From Deinococcus sp. (GTDB lineage: Bacteria; Deinococcota; Deinococci; Deinococcales; Deinococcaceae): 37,595 nucleotides of DNA. Shown here one piece after another: positions 6,700 through 16,308 of this stretch. The stretch spans positions 1 to 37,595 of the forward strand of contig JAGLBK010000003.1 of NCBI GenBank assembly GCA_018260275.1, in the 5' to 3' direction. Within the stretch, counting starts at the first letter, position 1; every line of letters begins with the position of its first letter. Below the pieces are notes generated by a model that was not told where the DNA came from, ran no database searches, and was given only the letters and a program-made list of their open reading frames with translations. The position numbers and the translations under genes are program-made.

Positions 6700-8586
6700 T
6701 CACCGGTACTGCTCGGGCAGCCCCCAGACGTGCCACAGCGCGTCCACCCGCCGCCGCACCGCCTCCGACATCACAAGTTTGTTGGGCCAGTCGCGCACGA
6801 AGCCTTCCGAAGCCAGTTTGCGCGCTCCATCCCAGGCCAGTAATCCATCCAGATTCCACACGTCGCGTTCGGGGTCAATATTGTTCAGCACCGTCCACCA
6901 CACGTCACCCATGTCGTTCACGTCGGTCTGCTCGTCGCAGATCAGCAGGTGGCGCACCCCGTCGGCGGCGGGATGCCGGGCAAAGGCTTCGGCCAGAGCG
7001 CGGGCCTGACCGGGGCGGGTCTTGTCGAGCACCACGACCCAGTAACCGTCGGCGGTCTGGCGCTGGGCCAGGATGCCTTCAAAGTGGGGCAATTCATCCC
7101 CCCCTAGACCCCCCTGTAAAGGGGTGGGAGCGACAGGATCAGGAAAAAACACGTCCAGCGCGTAATCCTGCGCCTGCTCCTCGCGGCTGCTCTTGGGGCT
7201 GCCGATTTCCTCGGGGCGCTTGGTGGTCGCGTCGATAATCAGCTTGCTGCCGTAGCCCCAGCCCCGGCTGGAATGGTCGAGCACGTCGATCGGCCCGCGC
7301 GTGGTCAGCGTGTCGCGGCCCGGCACGGCCTTTTGCGTCACCTCGCGCCACACGGCGTCCATGTCGTTGACTTTCACATTTTCGTCCACCACCACAATCA
7401 CTTTGGCGAACATCATCTGGCCCAGGCCAAGCAGCCCGTTGGCGACCTTGTACGCCTGCCCCGGAAAGTCCTTTTTGATGCTGACCACCACGAGGTTATG
7501 CGCCACACCGGCGGGCGGCATGTGGTAATCCACGATTTCGGGAATAATCAGCTGCGCGGCGGGCAAAAACAGCCGCTCGGAGGCTTCGATCAGGTAGGCG
7601 TCCTCCATCGGCGGGCGGCCCACGATGGTCGCGGGGTAGACCGGATTGCGGCGCATGGTCACGCAGGTCACGTGGAACAGCGGGTAGAGGTCAGGCAGCG
7701 TGTAGAACCCGGTGTGGTCGCCAAACGGCCCCTCCACTACCCAGTCCTCGGCGGGGTCCACGTAGCCTTCCAGCACGAATTCGGCGTTGGCGGGCACGTC
7801 CAGATTGACCGTCAGCCCCCTCACCACCGGATACCGCTGGCCGCGCAGGTAGCCCGCCACGGCAAACTCATCCAGCCCCGGCACCGGCGGAATGGGCGCG
7901 GTGGCGGCGTAAATCAGCGCGGGGTCGCCGCCAATCGCCACGGCCACCTCCAGCTTTTGCCCCAGCCGCTTGGCCTTTTCCAGATGCCGCGTGCCGGTCT
8001 TGTGGCGCTGCCAGTGCATGCCGGTGGTGTTTTTGCTCATGACCTGCATGCGGTACATCCCCATGTTGCGCTCGCCGGTTTCGGGGTCTTTGGTAATCAC
8101 CAGCGGAAAAGTCACGAAGGGGCCACCGTCGCCGGGCCAGCACTTCAGCACCGGGATTTTGCTCAGGTCGACCTCGTCGCCGCGCCAGACGACTTCCTGG
8201 GCCGGAGCGGTTTTAACATGCCGGGGCGGCAGGTTCATCGCGTCGCGCAGCTTGGGCAGGTTGCTCAGCAGGCCCAGTTTGCTGCCGCCGCCGCCCAGGT
8301 CAATCAGCGCCCGGATTTTGCGGGCCAGTTCGTCCAAGTCGCCCACGCCCAGGGCCAGCGCCATGCGCTCGCGCGTGCCCAGCAGCCCCATCACCACCGG
8401 GTAATCGCTGCCCACGACATTCTCGAACAGCACCGCCGGGCCGCCTTTTTTGACCAGCCGGTCGCTGATCTCGGTGATTTCCAGGTCACGCGAAACGGGT
8501 TCTCGCACCCGCAGCAGTTCGCCGCGCTGCTCCAGCAGATGGATGAAGGACTGAATATCGGGAAAAGTTTGGGCGGGGCGGGGCAT
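6700..8586 (-). CDS. UbiD-family prenyl-FMN decarboxylase
   Basis: 628 residues from the ATG at 8586, which follows a TATCCT box by seven bases; longer versions of the frame run through the divergent promoter. UbiD features are plain: ENVVGSDYPVVMGLLGTRER near the start, VTFPLVITKDP, MHWQRHKTGTRHL, and WVVEGPFGDHTGFY with the catalytic acidic residues Glu285 and Asp290. Family members decarboxylate aromatic or alpha,beta-unsaturated acids with prenylated FMN made by a UbiX partner, which is not in this window. In Deinococcus, which makes menaquinone, the likely role is the decarboxylation step of quinone synthesis, possibly of the futalosine pathway; this is inference. The C-terminal part contains an odd Gly/Pro insertion (see repeat at 7098-7128). 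Confidence 0.88.
   Translation of the reverse strand: MPRPAQTFPDIQSFIHLLEQRGELLRVREPVSRDLEITEISDRLVKKGGPAVLFENVVGSDYPVVMGLLGTRERMALALGVGDLDELARKIRALIDLGGGGSKLGLLSNLPKLRDAMNLPPRHVKTAPAQEVVWRGDEVDLSKIPVLKCWPGDGGPFVTFPLVITKDPETGERNMGMYRMQVMSKNTTGMHWQRHKTGTRHLEKAKRLGQKLEVAVAIGGDPALIYAATAPIPPVPGLDEFAVAGYLRGQRYPVVRGLTVNLDVPANAEFVLEGYVDPAEDWVVEGPFGDHTGFYTLPDLYPLFHVTCVTMRRNPVYPATIVGRPPMEDAYLIEASERLFLPAAQLIIPEIVDYHMPPAGVAHNLVVVSIKKDFPGQAYKVANGLLGLGQMMFAKVIVVVDENVKVNDMDAVWREVTQKAVPGRDTLTTRGPIDVLDHSSRGWGYGSKLIIDATTKRPEEIGSPKSSREEQAQDYALDVFFPDPVAPTPLQGGLGGDELPHFEGILAQRQTADGYWVVVLDKTRPGQARALAEAFARHPAADGVRHLLICDEQTDVNDMGDVWWTVLNNIDPERDVWNLDGLLAWDGARKLASEGFVRDWPNKLVMSEAVRRRVDALWHVWGLPEQYR
7098..7128. repeat. 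small C-run/G-run palindromic insert inside the UbiD gene
   Basis: A run of seven C, then TAGACCCCCCTGTAAAGGGG and TGGG. C-runs pair with G-runs as a short hairpin. It is translated in frame on the minus strand as APTPLQGGLGG, which does not look like UbiD sequence. Short palindromes of this kind are commonly intergenic repeats, so this may be a repeat unit inserted in frame. Confidence 0.4.
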
Positions 8587-8593
8587 GGCAAGC

Positions 8594-8599
8594 AGGATA
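8594..8599 (-). promoter_or_regulatory. -10 box TATCCT, leaderless start of the UbiD gene
   Basis: TATCCT, then seven bases, then the ATG at 8586. It lies back to back with the plus-strand promoter at 8645-8650. Confidence 0.6.
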
Positions 8600-8644
8600 G
8601 GCGCTCGGGCGGCTTTTACTGGCCCCGAAATGACAAAGTTTTCG

Positions 8645-8650
8645 TAAAGT
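8645..8650 (+). promoter_or_regulatory. -10 box TAAAGT of the small exported-protein gene
   Basis: TAAAGT, then six bases (GAGGCC), then the ATG at 8657. GAGG could act as a very short-range ribosome binding site, but the spacing fits a leaderless mRNA better. Confidence 0.5.
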
Positions 8651-8656
8651 GAGGCC

Positions 8657-9076
8657 ATGCGTACATTTGCTCTGGCGTTGGCTCTGCTCTCTACCTCGTT
8701 TGCGTTGGCAGGCGGCGCAGACCCCCGGCCCCTGTTCATGTTTCCCGGCAATATCGTTGGTCCAACCACCACGTTTACAGTGGACGCGGATTTCAGCAAA
8801 ACCAAAGAATTCAGCCATGGCGAACCCGTGATTCTGATGACGGTAGTTAAGCCGAATGGCGACGCCTATCTGCTCGACAGCCGCCCGCTGGCAGCCGGAG
8901 TAAAGGCCCACTGGGAAGGGAAGATTCCGGCCAACGGTACTTACATTCTGCGGGTGGTCGGGGGCGGCGGCAGCAGCGCCAGCTATGGAAAGTTGACCGG
9001 GCCGGTGCGGCTGGTCCTGACCGGCAATAAGCAGGGAGGCTGGAATGTCAGCGACGGCCCACCTCCGGTGAAGTAG
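8657..9076 (+). CDS. small exported protein, unknown function
   Basis: 139 residues. A Sec signal peptide (MRTFALALALLSTSFALAGG, cleavage near ALA-G) precedes a beta-rich domain. The pattern of strands (FTVDADF, PVILMTVVKPNGDAYLLDSR, GTYILRVVGG, GPVRLVLTG) resembles a single Ig- or pre-peptidase-C-like beta sandwich. It has no Cys. It is divergently transcribed from the UbiD gene with 70 bases between the two starts; the pairing may be accidental. I do not recognise a named family. Confidence 0.75.
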   Translation: MRTFALALALLSTSFALAGGADPRPLFMFPGNIVGPTTTFTVDADFSKTKEFSHGEPVILMTVVKPNGDAYLLDSRPLAAGVKAHWEGKIPANGTYILRVVGGGGSSASYGKLTGPVRLVLTGNKQGGWNVSDGPPPVK

Positions 9077-9176
9077 GCCCCCGCCCCTACCACAACAAAT
9101 CTACACGTCCGGCACATCTGCCCGCCGCGCCCATTTCCTAGACTCGGTCCAAGTTCAAATTTCAGGAGGTTCCAAC

Positions 9177-9401
9177 ATGGGAGAAGGTAAACCGAGCAGC
9201 ACTGACCAGACGCACCCCAGCACCAGCCAGACGACTGACGCCCCCGCCAGTGTCACCGCCCCCGAAGGCAGCCGCGCCGACGCCGTAGCCGATGGCGCCA
9301 ACACCAACTTTGGCCCCACGCTGACCGAGGTGCCCGCCCCGCAGGACATGCCCAGCACCGAGCCGAACAACACCGCGCCGGAAGGCAAAAAGCCGCAGTA
9401 A
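9177..9401 (+). CDS. small disordered hydrophilic protein
   Basis: 74 residues, rich in Ser, Thr, Pro, Ala, Asp and Asn and without aromatic residues except one Phe, so very probably intrinsically disordered. The start is secure because AGGAGG lies eight bases before the ATG at 9177, one of the best ribosome binding sites in the window. A terminator follows 12 bases after the stop, so it is a single-gene unit. The composition recalls small hydrophilic stress proteins, but no family motif is seen. The 100 bases upstream show no certain promoter. Confidence 0.65.
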   Translation: MGEGKPSSTDQTHPSTSQTTDAPASVTAPEGSRADAVADGANTNFGPTLTEVPAPQDMPSTEPNNTAPEGKKPQ

Positions 9402-9413
9402 ACGCAATGTAAA

Positions 9414-9442
9414 AGCCCCCGCCAGAGTTAGAGGCGGGGGCT
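9414..9442 (+). terminator. hairpin terminator
   Basis: AGCCCCCGCC pairs perfectly with GGCGGGGGCT across a nine-base loop; the following CTTGTCG is only weakly T-rich. It ends the small disordered-protein gene. Confidence 0.75.
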
Positions 9443-9552
9443 CTTGTCGTCAAAGTTCAGTAGACGATGTAGGCGTCATAGATCGTCTCGTAGGGCGGTG
9501 GCCCCACCCTCACGCTCATCAGCCACTCGCCAGTCGCGCTCTTTGGGTACGC

Positions 9553-10584
9553 TTACTGCTGCCCCAGATACTTCACCAGCGCGTCGAGTTGCTTACCCTG
9601 AAGCTGCGGGAAGGCGGGCATCCCAGTCGCACCGTGCAGCACGATGGATTTGAGCGCTTCCGGCTGCCGTAGCGCCGCCGACCCAAGCAGCTTGGGGCCG
9701 CGCCCGCCTTCCAGGTTCTGCCCGTGGCAGGCCGCGCAATTCTGGGCAAAGACCAGTCGGCCATCCACGCCCGCGCCTGTTTTCTGCTGGTACTGCACGA
9801 TCAGATCGTCGGCCTCGTGCCCATCGGGGGCCAGCGCCTGGTAGGTGTTCAGCGCCTGAAGTCCCGCGCCGTACTGCCCGAACAGCCCCAGCGCGTAGCC
9901 GTAGTACAGCTGGCCCTCGGGGTCACGGGGGGCCAGCGCCACGCTACGCTGAATGAAGCCCAGGCCGTTTTCGGCCATCTTGGGGTCTTTGAGCAGAAAG
10001 AATCCCACCCGCCGCAGCGCCTTGGCGTCGCTGCGCTGCTGCACCAGCACCTGCGTGTAGGCTCTGGACGCCAGCGAGTAGTTCTGCGCCTGCCACGCCG
10101 CGTCGCCCCAAGCGTTCAGGTCGGCCAGAGCGCCCGTGCGCGTCGCTCGCCGCTCAAGGCCTGGCAGGGCGCTGGCGTTCCTGAGCTGCGCGGCCTCGGC
10201 GGTGGGCAGTCCAGCGTAGCGCCACTGCGGAAACACCGTGTACAGCCCGCCCAGCGTAACCAACGCCGTCACGCCCAGCGCCAGCAAAGCCAGCGGCAGG
10301 GCCGGACGCCCAGCACGCGCGGCCTGGGCCGGGGGCAGCGCGTCGAGTTCCTGCAAGACCTGGGCCAGCCGCACCTTTTCGCGGATCACCATTTCCGCAT
10401 GGGGGCCAGCGGCGTCACCAGCACTGCCCGCTTCGAGTTCGCGCAGGTTATCCAGCAGCTGCTCACGCTCCTCTTCCAGTTCGGTGCGGCGGGTGTCCTC
10501 GGGGGTCACGCGTGCCGGGCCGAGGGCAGGCCACAGCAACAGCACCAGCATAAAAATACCCAGTACCAAGACGGCGTAAATCAT
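9553..10584 (-). CDS. CcmI-like TPR protein fused to a c-type cytochrome domain
   Basis: 343 residues from the ATG at 10584, which overlaps the ccmH stop (ATGA); longer versions of the frame run inside ccmH. Residues 2-18 and about 93-115 are membrane segments with a charged helical region between, as in CcmI (CycH). TPR-like helices follow (about 140-265). Residues 283-287 are CAACH, a haem c binding site, with Met322 (GMPAFPQL) as likely sixth ligand, so the C-terminus is a small class I cytochrome c. CcmI normally presents apocytochrome to the CcmF/H lyase; a covalently attached cytochrome could be a substrate, electron donor or sensor. The gene is last in the ccm operon. Confidence 0.85.
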   Translation of the reverse strand: MIYAVLVLGIFMLVLLLWPALGPARVTPEDTRRTELEEEREQLLDNLRELEAGSAGDAAGPHAEMVIREKVRLAQVLQELDALPPAQAARAGRPALPLALLALGVTALVTLGGLYTVFPQWRYAGLPTAEAAQLRNASALPGLERRATRTGALADLNAWGDAAWQAQNYSLASRAYTQVLVQQRSDAKALRRVGFFLLKDPKMAENGLGFIQRSVALAPRDPEGQLYYGYALGLFGQYGAGLQALNTYQALAPDGHEADDLIVQYQQKTGAGVDGRLVFAQNCAACHGQNLEGGRGPKLLGSAALRQPEALKSIVLHGATGMPAFPQLQGKQLDALVKYLGQQ

Positions 10585-11105
10585 TCGCGGTCCGCCAGCA
10601 TGTCCTGAATGCGCTTTTCTTCTTCGGCGGTCAAAGTACGCGCCGGTGGACGGCTGGAACTCTTCAGGTAGTTCCACCACGCAAACACCCCGACGACTAA
10701 AAACACCACCGGCAGGACCCACAGCAGCGCGTCGAGGCCGCGTTTGGGCGGCTCCAGCAGGATACGGTCACCGTAGCTGGCGCGGAACGTCTCCAGAATC
10801 TCGGACTCGGGTTTGCCCTGGCGCACCATCACGCGCACCTGATCGAGCATCTGGCGCGAAATGTCGGTCTGGCTCTGCGCGATGCTCTCGCCGCTACAGA
10901 TCGGGCAGTGGATTTTCATGCCAATGCGCTCGACCTGCCGTTCCTGCTCGGCGCTGAGCTGCACGCTAACGGGAACATTAACCACGCCTACGGCTGGCGC
11001 GTTTTGGGTCTGCGCGGGCTGACCTTGTATGTTCTGGGCCTGTGCAGGCAAGGGCGCAAGGTTAAACACTGCCGCCACCAGCAACGGGGCGAGGCGGCGC
11101 TTCAT
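10581..11105 (-). CDS. ccmH: cytochrome c maturation protein CcmH
   Basis: 174 residues. A signal peptide (MKRRLAPLLVAAVFNLAPLPAQA) is followed by a helical domain with the redox motif CPIC at 67-70 (usually LRCxxC) in the context HCPICSGESIAQSQTDISRQM, a C-terminal membrane segment (LLWVLPVVFLVVGVFAWWNYL) and a short charged tail. CcmH/CycL reduces or holds the CXXCH cysteines of apocytochrome c at the outer face of the membrane. It overlaps ccmG upstream and the ccmI-like fusion downstream by four bases each, so it is part of one translationally coupled operon. Confidence 0.92.
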   Translation of the reverse strand: MKRRLAPLLVAAVFNLAPLPAQAQNIQGQPAQTQNAPAVGVVNVPVSVQLSAEQERQVERIGMKIHCPICSGESIAQSQTDISRQMLDQVRVMVRQGKPESEILETFRASYGDRILLEPPKRGLDALLWVLPVVFLVVGVFAWWNYLKSSSRPPARTLTAEEEKRIQDMLADRE

Positions 11106-11628
11106 TCCGCCCCCCCGACTGACTGCAGGGCCGCCTTAAATTCCCGAGTCAGTTCCGGGCTGTCGGTCACCGCGCCGAGGTGGTGATAGACGATTTTGCC
11201 GTCGGCCCCAATCAGGTACGTGTCGGGAAGCTGCGCGATGCCGTAGCGGATCGCCACCCGCGAGCCGGGGTCGAGCAGGGTCGGGTACGGCACGCCGTAC
11301 TGCTGCACGAAGGCGCGGTCCTGGCCAGTCTTGTCGTTGTACAGCACGCCCAGAAACTGTACCTTGCCCGCCGACTGCTGCGCGGCCTGCACCAGCGCGG
11401 CGGCCTCGGCGTGGCAGGGCTGGCACCACGACGCCCAGAAGTTGACCAGCACGGGTTGACCCCGGTAGGCGCTGAGGTCGTGCGTTTTGCCTGCCGTGTC
11501 GGTCAGCGTAAAGGTCGGCGCGGGTTTGCCGGGCACCAGCACGCTGGGCGGGTCCTTAGGCGGCGTCAGCAGGCCATAGGCGAGCAAGGCCACAATAGCC
11601 AGCAGCACTACCGGCACGATAAAGCGGC

Positions 11629-11632
<4 letters not shown>
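11102..11632 (-). CDS. ccmG: thioredoxin-like CcmG/DsbE
   Basis: 176 residues, GTG start overlapping the ccmF stop (GTGA). One N-terminal membrane anchor (IVPVVLLAIVALLAYGLL) leads into a thioredoxin fold with WCQPC (Cys70, Cys73), VNFWASW before it, and the cis-Pro region IAQLPDTYLIG. CcmG is the dedicated reductant that keeps apocytochrome c or CcmH cysteines reduced in the periplasm-like space, driven by CcdA/DsbD (not in this window). Length and operon position are typical. Confidence 0.92.
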
Positions 11633-13614
<1,982 letters not shown>

Positions 13615-13621
13615 AGCCTCT

Positions 13622-13627
13622 AGGGTA
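13622..13627 (-). promoter_or_regulatory. -10 box TACCCT, start of the ccm operon
   Basis: TACCCT, seven bases, ATG at 13614. No ribosome binding site of normal spacing; AGAGG lies within the seven bases. Confidence 0.55.
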
Positions 13628-13795
13628 GCCCGTCCGGGGCCAGGAAAAGAGGGTCAAAGTCCCGCTTAAGCCGGGGCCGGTTCCGGGCTGACACGGGCGA
13701 CAGATGAGGCCCAATCAAAGGGGAGCTAAAGTTTAAGCACAGCCAGCCCGGCTGCCTTTCATCGGACCATGATCTGCCGCCCCGAAACTACACCC

Positions 13796-14023
13796 ATGAA
13801 AAACGTTCAGAAGATTCTGCTGTCCCTGACCCTCGTCGCCGGTGCTTCTGCTCCTGCTAGCGCTTTCTCGCTCATTCACCACCGCCAGCCCGCCACAGTG
13901 CAGACCCAGGGCACGACCACCGTGACCCCGGCTCGCCACAAGAACTTCGTGCAGCGTCACCCGGTCATCAGCGCTATCGGCGCGGCAGTCGTCGTTCACC
14001 AGATCGCCAAGCACCGCCACTAA
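13796..14023 (+). CDS. small exported basic protein, unknown function
   Basis: 75 residues from the ATG at 13796 (MKNVQKILLSLTLVAGASAPASA), which begins a good signal peptide cleaved near ASA-F; an in-frame ATG nine codons upstream would spoil it. The mature part of about 50 residues is rich in His (eight) and basic residues (HHRQP, RHKNFVQRH, QIAKHRH) with a short hydrophobic helix (PVISAIGAAVVVHQIA). Histidines at both ends could bind metal, but this is speculation. A TAAAGT at about 13726-13731 is a possible -10 with a leader of some 60 bases. A terminator follows directly. Family not recognised. Confidence 0.6.
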   Translation: MKNVQKILLSLTLVAGASAPASAFSLIHHRQPATVQTQGTTTVTPARHKNFVQRHPVISAIGAAVVVHQIAKHRH

Positions 14024-14041
14024 GACTTACAAACGCACAGG

Positions 14042-14065
14042 CCCCCGCTTAGCCGGGGGTTTTTC
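14042..14065 (+). terminator. intrinsic terminator
   Basis: CCCCCG pairs with CGGGGG around a six-base loop, followed by TTTTTCG. It ends the small exported-protein gene. Confidence 0.8.
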
Positions 14066-14081
14066 GTTTTCACTGTTCTAG

Positions 14082-14125
14082 AAAAAAGACAACGGGTGCC
14101 GGAGCTTTCGTCCCAGCACCCCGTT
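14082..14125 (-). terminator. intrinsic terminator of lipA
   Basis: Read on the minus strand, AACGGGGTGC pairs with GCACCCGTT (one bulge) around a loop that has a further GGGAC/GCTCC-type pairing, then GTCTTTTTTC. It lies 15 bases after the lipA stop. Confidence 0.8.
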
Positions 14126-14139
14126 CAGTTTTTCGGCCC

Positions 14140-15135
14140 TCAGATCAGACTAAGTTCGCTGCCCGAATCCAGGTGGGCCAGATGCTCCGGCAGGTTGCCC
14201 GGCCTATCCATCACGATCTGCTCGGCCTTGTAACTGCTGCGAACCAGCGGCCCCGAGACCACTTCCATGAAGCCGAGGCTCATGCCCTCATCGCGGATTT
14301 CGTCAAATTCGGCGGGCGACACGTAGCGCTCCACGGGCAGGTGGTGCATGGTGGGGCGCAGGTATTGCCCGAAGGTCAGCACGTCTACCCCGGCGGCGCG
14401 GCAATCCTTCATCGCCTGGGTAATCTCCCCCCGCGTTTCGCCCAGCCCCAGCATGATGCTGGTCTTGGTAATCACGTCTGGGCGGACTTTTTTGGCGTGG
14501 GCCAGCACCGCGAGGGTCTGGTCGTAATCGGCCCGGCTGTCGCGTACCGGGTGGGTCAGGCGGCGCACCGTTTCGAGGTTCTGGGCGTAGGTGTCCACGC
14601 CGCTGTCCAGCACGAGGTCAACGCAGGCCGTGTTGCCGCCGAAGTCGGGCGTCAGCGACTCGACGCGGGTATCTGGATTGAGTTTCTTGATCGCCGCCAC
14701 CGTCTTGGCAAAGTGGTAGGCGCCGCCGTCGGGCAGGTCGTCGCGGTCCACGCTGGTCAGCACCACGTACTTCAGCCCCATCAACTGCACCGACTGCGCC
14801 ACGTGCTGCGGCTCGTCCAGGTCCAGTTTGCCCATCGGATTTCCGGTGTCTACCGCACAAAATTTGCAGGCGCGAGTGCAGATGTGGCCCATCAGCATGA
14901 AGGTAGCCGTGCCGCGCGACCAGCATTCGCCGATGTTGGGGCACATCGCTTCCTCGCAGACCGTGTGCAGGCGGTGCTCCTTGACGATTTTACGGACTTC
15001 GGTGAAGACCTGCCCGGTGGGAATAGTCACTTTCAACCACTCGGGTTTTTTCTCGCGCACCGGCACACTGTCTTTGCGGTAGATACCGTTCTTGATGAAG
15101 CGGGGTTCTTTCTGGTTGGGGTCCTGCTGGGTCAT
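14140..15135 (-). CDS. lipA: lipoyl synthase
   Basis: 331 residues from the ATG at 15135, which follows AAAGGA at normal spacing; an upstream in-frame start is not needed. Both iron-sulfur sites are complete: the auxiliary cluster CX4CX5C (Cys60, Cys65, Cys71) and the radical-SAM CX3CX2C (Cys86, Cys90, Cys93 in CTRACKFC). The C-terminal RSSYKA supplies the conserved Ser ligand. LipA inserts two sulfurs into octanoyl groups on lipoyl domains of 2-oxoacid dehydrogenases and the glycine cleavage H protein. It sits 45 bases downstream of lipB, the preceding enzyme of the pathway, and is followed by its own terminator. Confidence 0.97.
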   Translation of the reverse strand: MTQQDPNQKEPRFIKNGIYRKDSVPVREKKPEWLKVTIPTGQVFTEVRKIVKEHRLHTVCEEAMCPNIGECWSRGTATFMLMGHICTRACKFCAVDTGNPMGKLDLDEPQHVAQSVQLMGLKYVVLTSVDRDDLPDGGAYHFAKTVAAIKKLNPDTRVESLTPDFGGNTACVDLVLDSGVDTYAQNLETVRRLTHPVRDSRADYDQTLAVLAHAKKVRPDVITKTSIMLGLGETRGEITQAMKDCRAAGVDVLTFGQYLRPTMHHLPVERYVSPAEFDEIRDEGMSLGFMEVVSGPLVRSSYKAEQIVMDRPGNLPEHLAHLDSGSELSLI

Positions 15136-15180
15136 GGGAAGTCCTTTTACAGTGGGCAATTTGCAGAGGAGGGAATGGAG

Positions 15181-15894
15181 CTAGCGCGTTTCGGCCAGCA
15201 CCGGAACAGTCCAATCATAATCGGCGAAGACTGAGCGGAAAGCATCCGCCAGCGCCTTTTTCGCCTCCGGCATGGTGGCGGTGCATTCCAGGCCGCGCAG
15301 GTCGTACTCGCGCTGCACGCTGGTCATCTGGGTGTCTTGCAGGCCACACGGCACGATCAGCCCGAAGTGGTCGAGGTTGGTGGTCACGTTCAGGCCGATG
15401 CCGTGCAACGCCACATGCCGCTTGACCGCCACCCCGAACGAGGCAATCTTCTGGTCGTACACCTTGCCGTTGACCTCACGCGGGTCCACATACACGCCCG
15501 CGTACCCAGGATTCGGGCGGGCGTCGGGCAGGCCGAGTTCGGTCAATGCCCGGACGGTGGCCTGCTCCAGCAACCGCAGAAAGTCCACGATTTTGCGCCC
15601 CACCGGAAACAGGGCGTAGGCGACCAGCTGACCGGGACCGTGATAGGTCACGTCGCCGCCGCGCTCGATTTCCAGCACGTCGATGTGCTGCGCCGCCAGA
15701 TACTCCTGCGTGACGACGATGTTCTGGCCGTCTCTGGCCTTGCGTCCCAGCGTCAGCACGGGCGGGTGCTCCAGCAGCAGCAGCGTGGGCTGGCCGCCCT
15801 GCACCACCCGGTCATGGTGCTGGTGCTGCAAGTCCCACGCCGCCCGGTAAGGCACCACGCCGAGGTCGAGAATGTCGAAAGCCGCAGTCGTCAC
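15181..15894 (-). CDS. lipB: lipoyl(octanoyl) transferase
   Basis: 237 residues, GTG start at 15894. The family signature RGGDVTYHGPGQ is followed by the catalytic Lys149 (KIASFGVAVKRHVALHG) and acyl-carrying Cys183 (IVPCGLQD). LipB moves octanoate from acyl carrier protein to lipoyl domains and provides the LipA substrate. A TACAAT box six bases before the GTG, without ribosome binding site, indicates a leaderless mRNA; transcription probably continues into lipA. Confidence 0.96.
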   Translation of the reverse strand: MTTAAFDILDLGVVPYRAAWDLQHQHHDRVVQGGQPTLLLLEHPPVLTLGRKARDGQNIVVTQEYLAAQHIDVLEIERGGDVTYHGPGQLVAYALFPVGRKIVDFLRLLEQATVRALTELGLPDARPNPGYAGVYVDPREVNGKVYDQKIASFGVAVKRHVALHGIGLNVTTNLDHFGLIVPCGLQDTQMTSVQREYDLRGLECTATMPEAKKALADAFRSVFADYDWTVPVLAETR

Positions 15895-15900
15895 AGGCAG

Positions 15901-15906
15901 ATTGTA
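15901..15906 (-). promoter_or_regulatory. -10 box TACAAT, leaderless start of lipB
   Basis: TACAAT, six bases (CTGCCT), GTG at 15894. The 15907-16023 stretch to the right is AT-richer than average; nothing else is recognised in it. Confidence 0.65.
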
Positions 15907-16023
15907 CGCCCGTCTTCCCCTTCAAAAGCATGCTTTTTCAACATAATCAGGCCAGATTCACCAGTTAAAAGAGTCAGTCAACGTATGTAGTGCATAAGAA
16001 TCCAGAAAGGCTGGACACACAGG

Positions 16024-16275
16024 TCAGGTCAGTGAATCGACAAACTGGGTCGAGTGGCGCAGACTTTCGCCCGTCTTCAGGCGGGACTGTCGAACAGCTG
16101 CGGCCCTTTGTCCAGTAACCATGAGTCCACGCAGCAGTTCCCACTCCTCTGGTATGAGTACAGCGCCAGACTGGACAAAGGAAGTGGCGCTTGTGTAGCC
16201 CAGAAGTTGCAAGACAGCTCCCACCGTTCCTATCAAGAGGCCGGTGACCAGAGCCTCTCCCAGGGATTCAGACAC
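16024..16275 (-). CDS. small putative membrane protein
   Basis: 83 residues, GTG start, 33 bases after the stop of the coiled-coil gene on the same strand. Residues about 6-34 are hydrophobic (EALVTGLLIGTVGAVLQLLG), compatible with one membrane helix or a hairpin; the rest is Arg/Ser-rich. There is no clear ribosome binding site. Co-transcription with the coiled-coil gene is likely if it is real. No family is recognised. Confidence 0.45.
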   Translation of the reverse strand: MSESLGEALVTGLLIGTVGAVLQLLGYTSATSFVQSGAVLIPEEWELLRGLMVTGQRAAAVRQSRLKTGESLRHSTQFVDSLT

Positions 16276-16308
16276 AGGCGCAGTAGAAAAAGCGGCCCCG
16301 AGCGGACC

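Noticed and set aside
7273..8652. 459-codon plus-strand frame opposite the UbiD gene
   Set aside because: Pure antisense shadow: residues are mostly His/Gln/Arg from reverse-complemented codons, while the minus strand encodes a clear UbiD protein.
14173..15234. 353-codon plus-strand frame opposite lipA
   Set aside because: Antisense to complete lipA with all iron-sulfur cysteines; no independent support.
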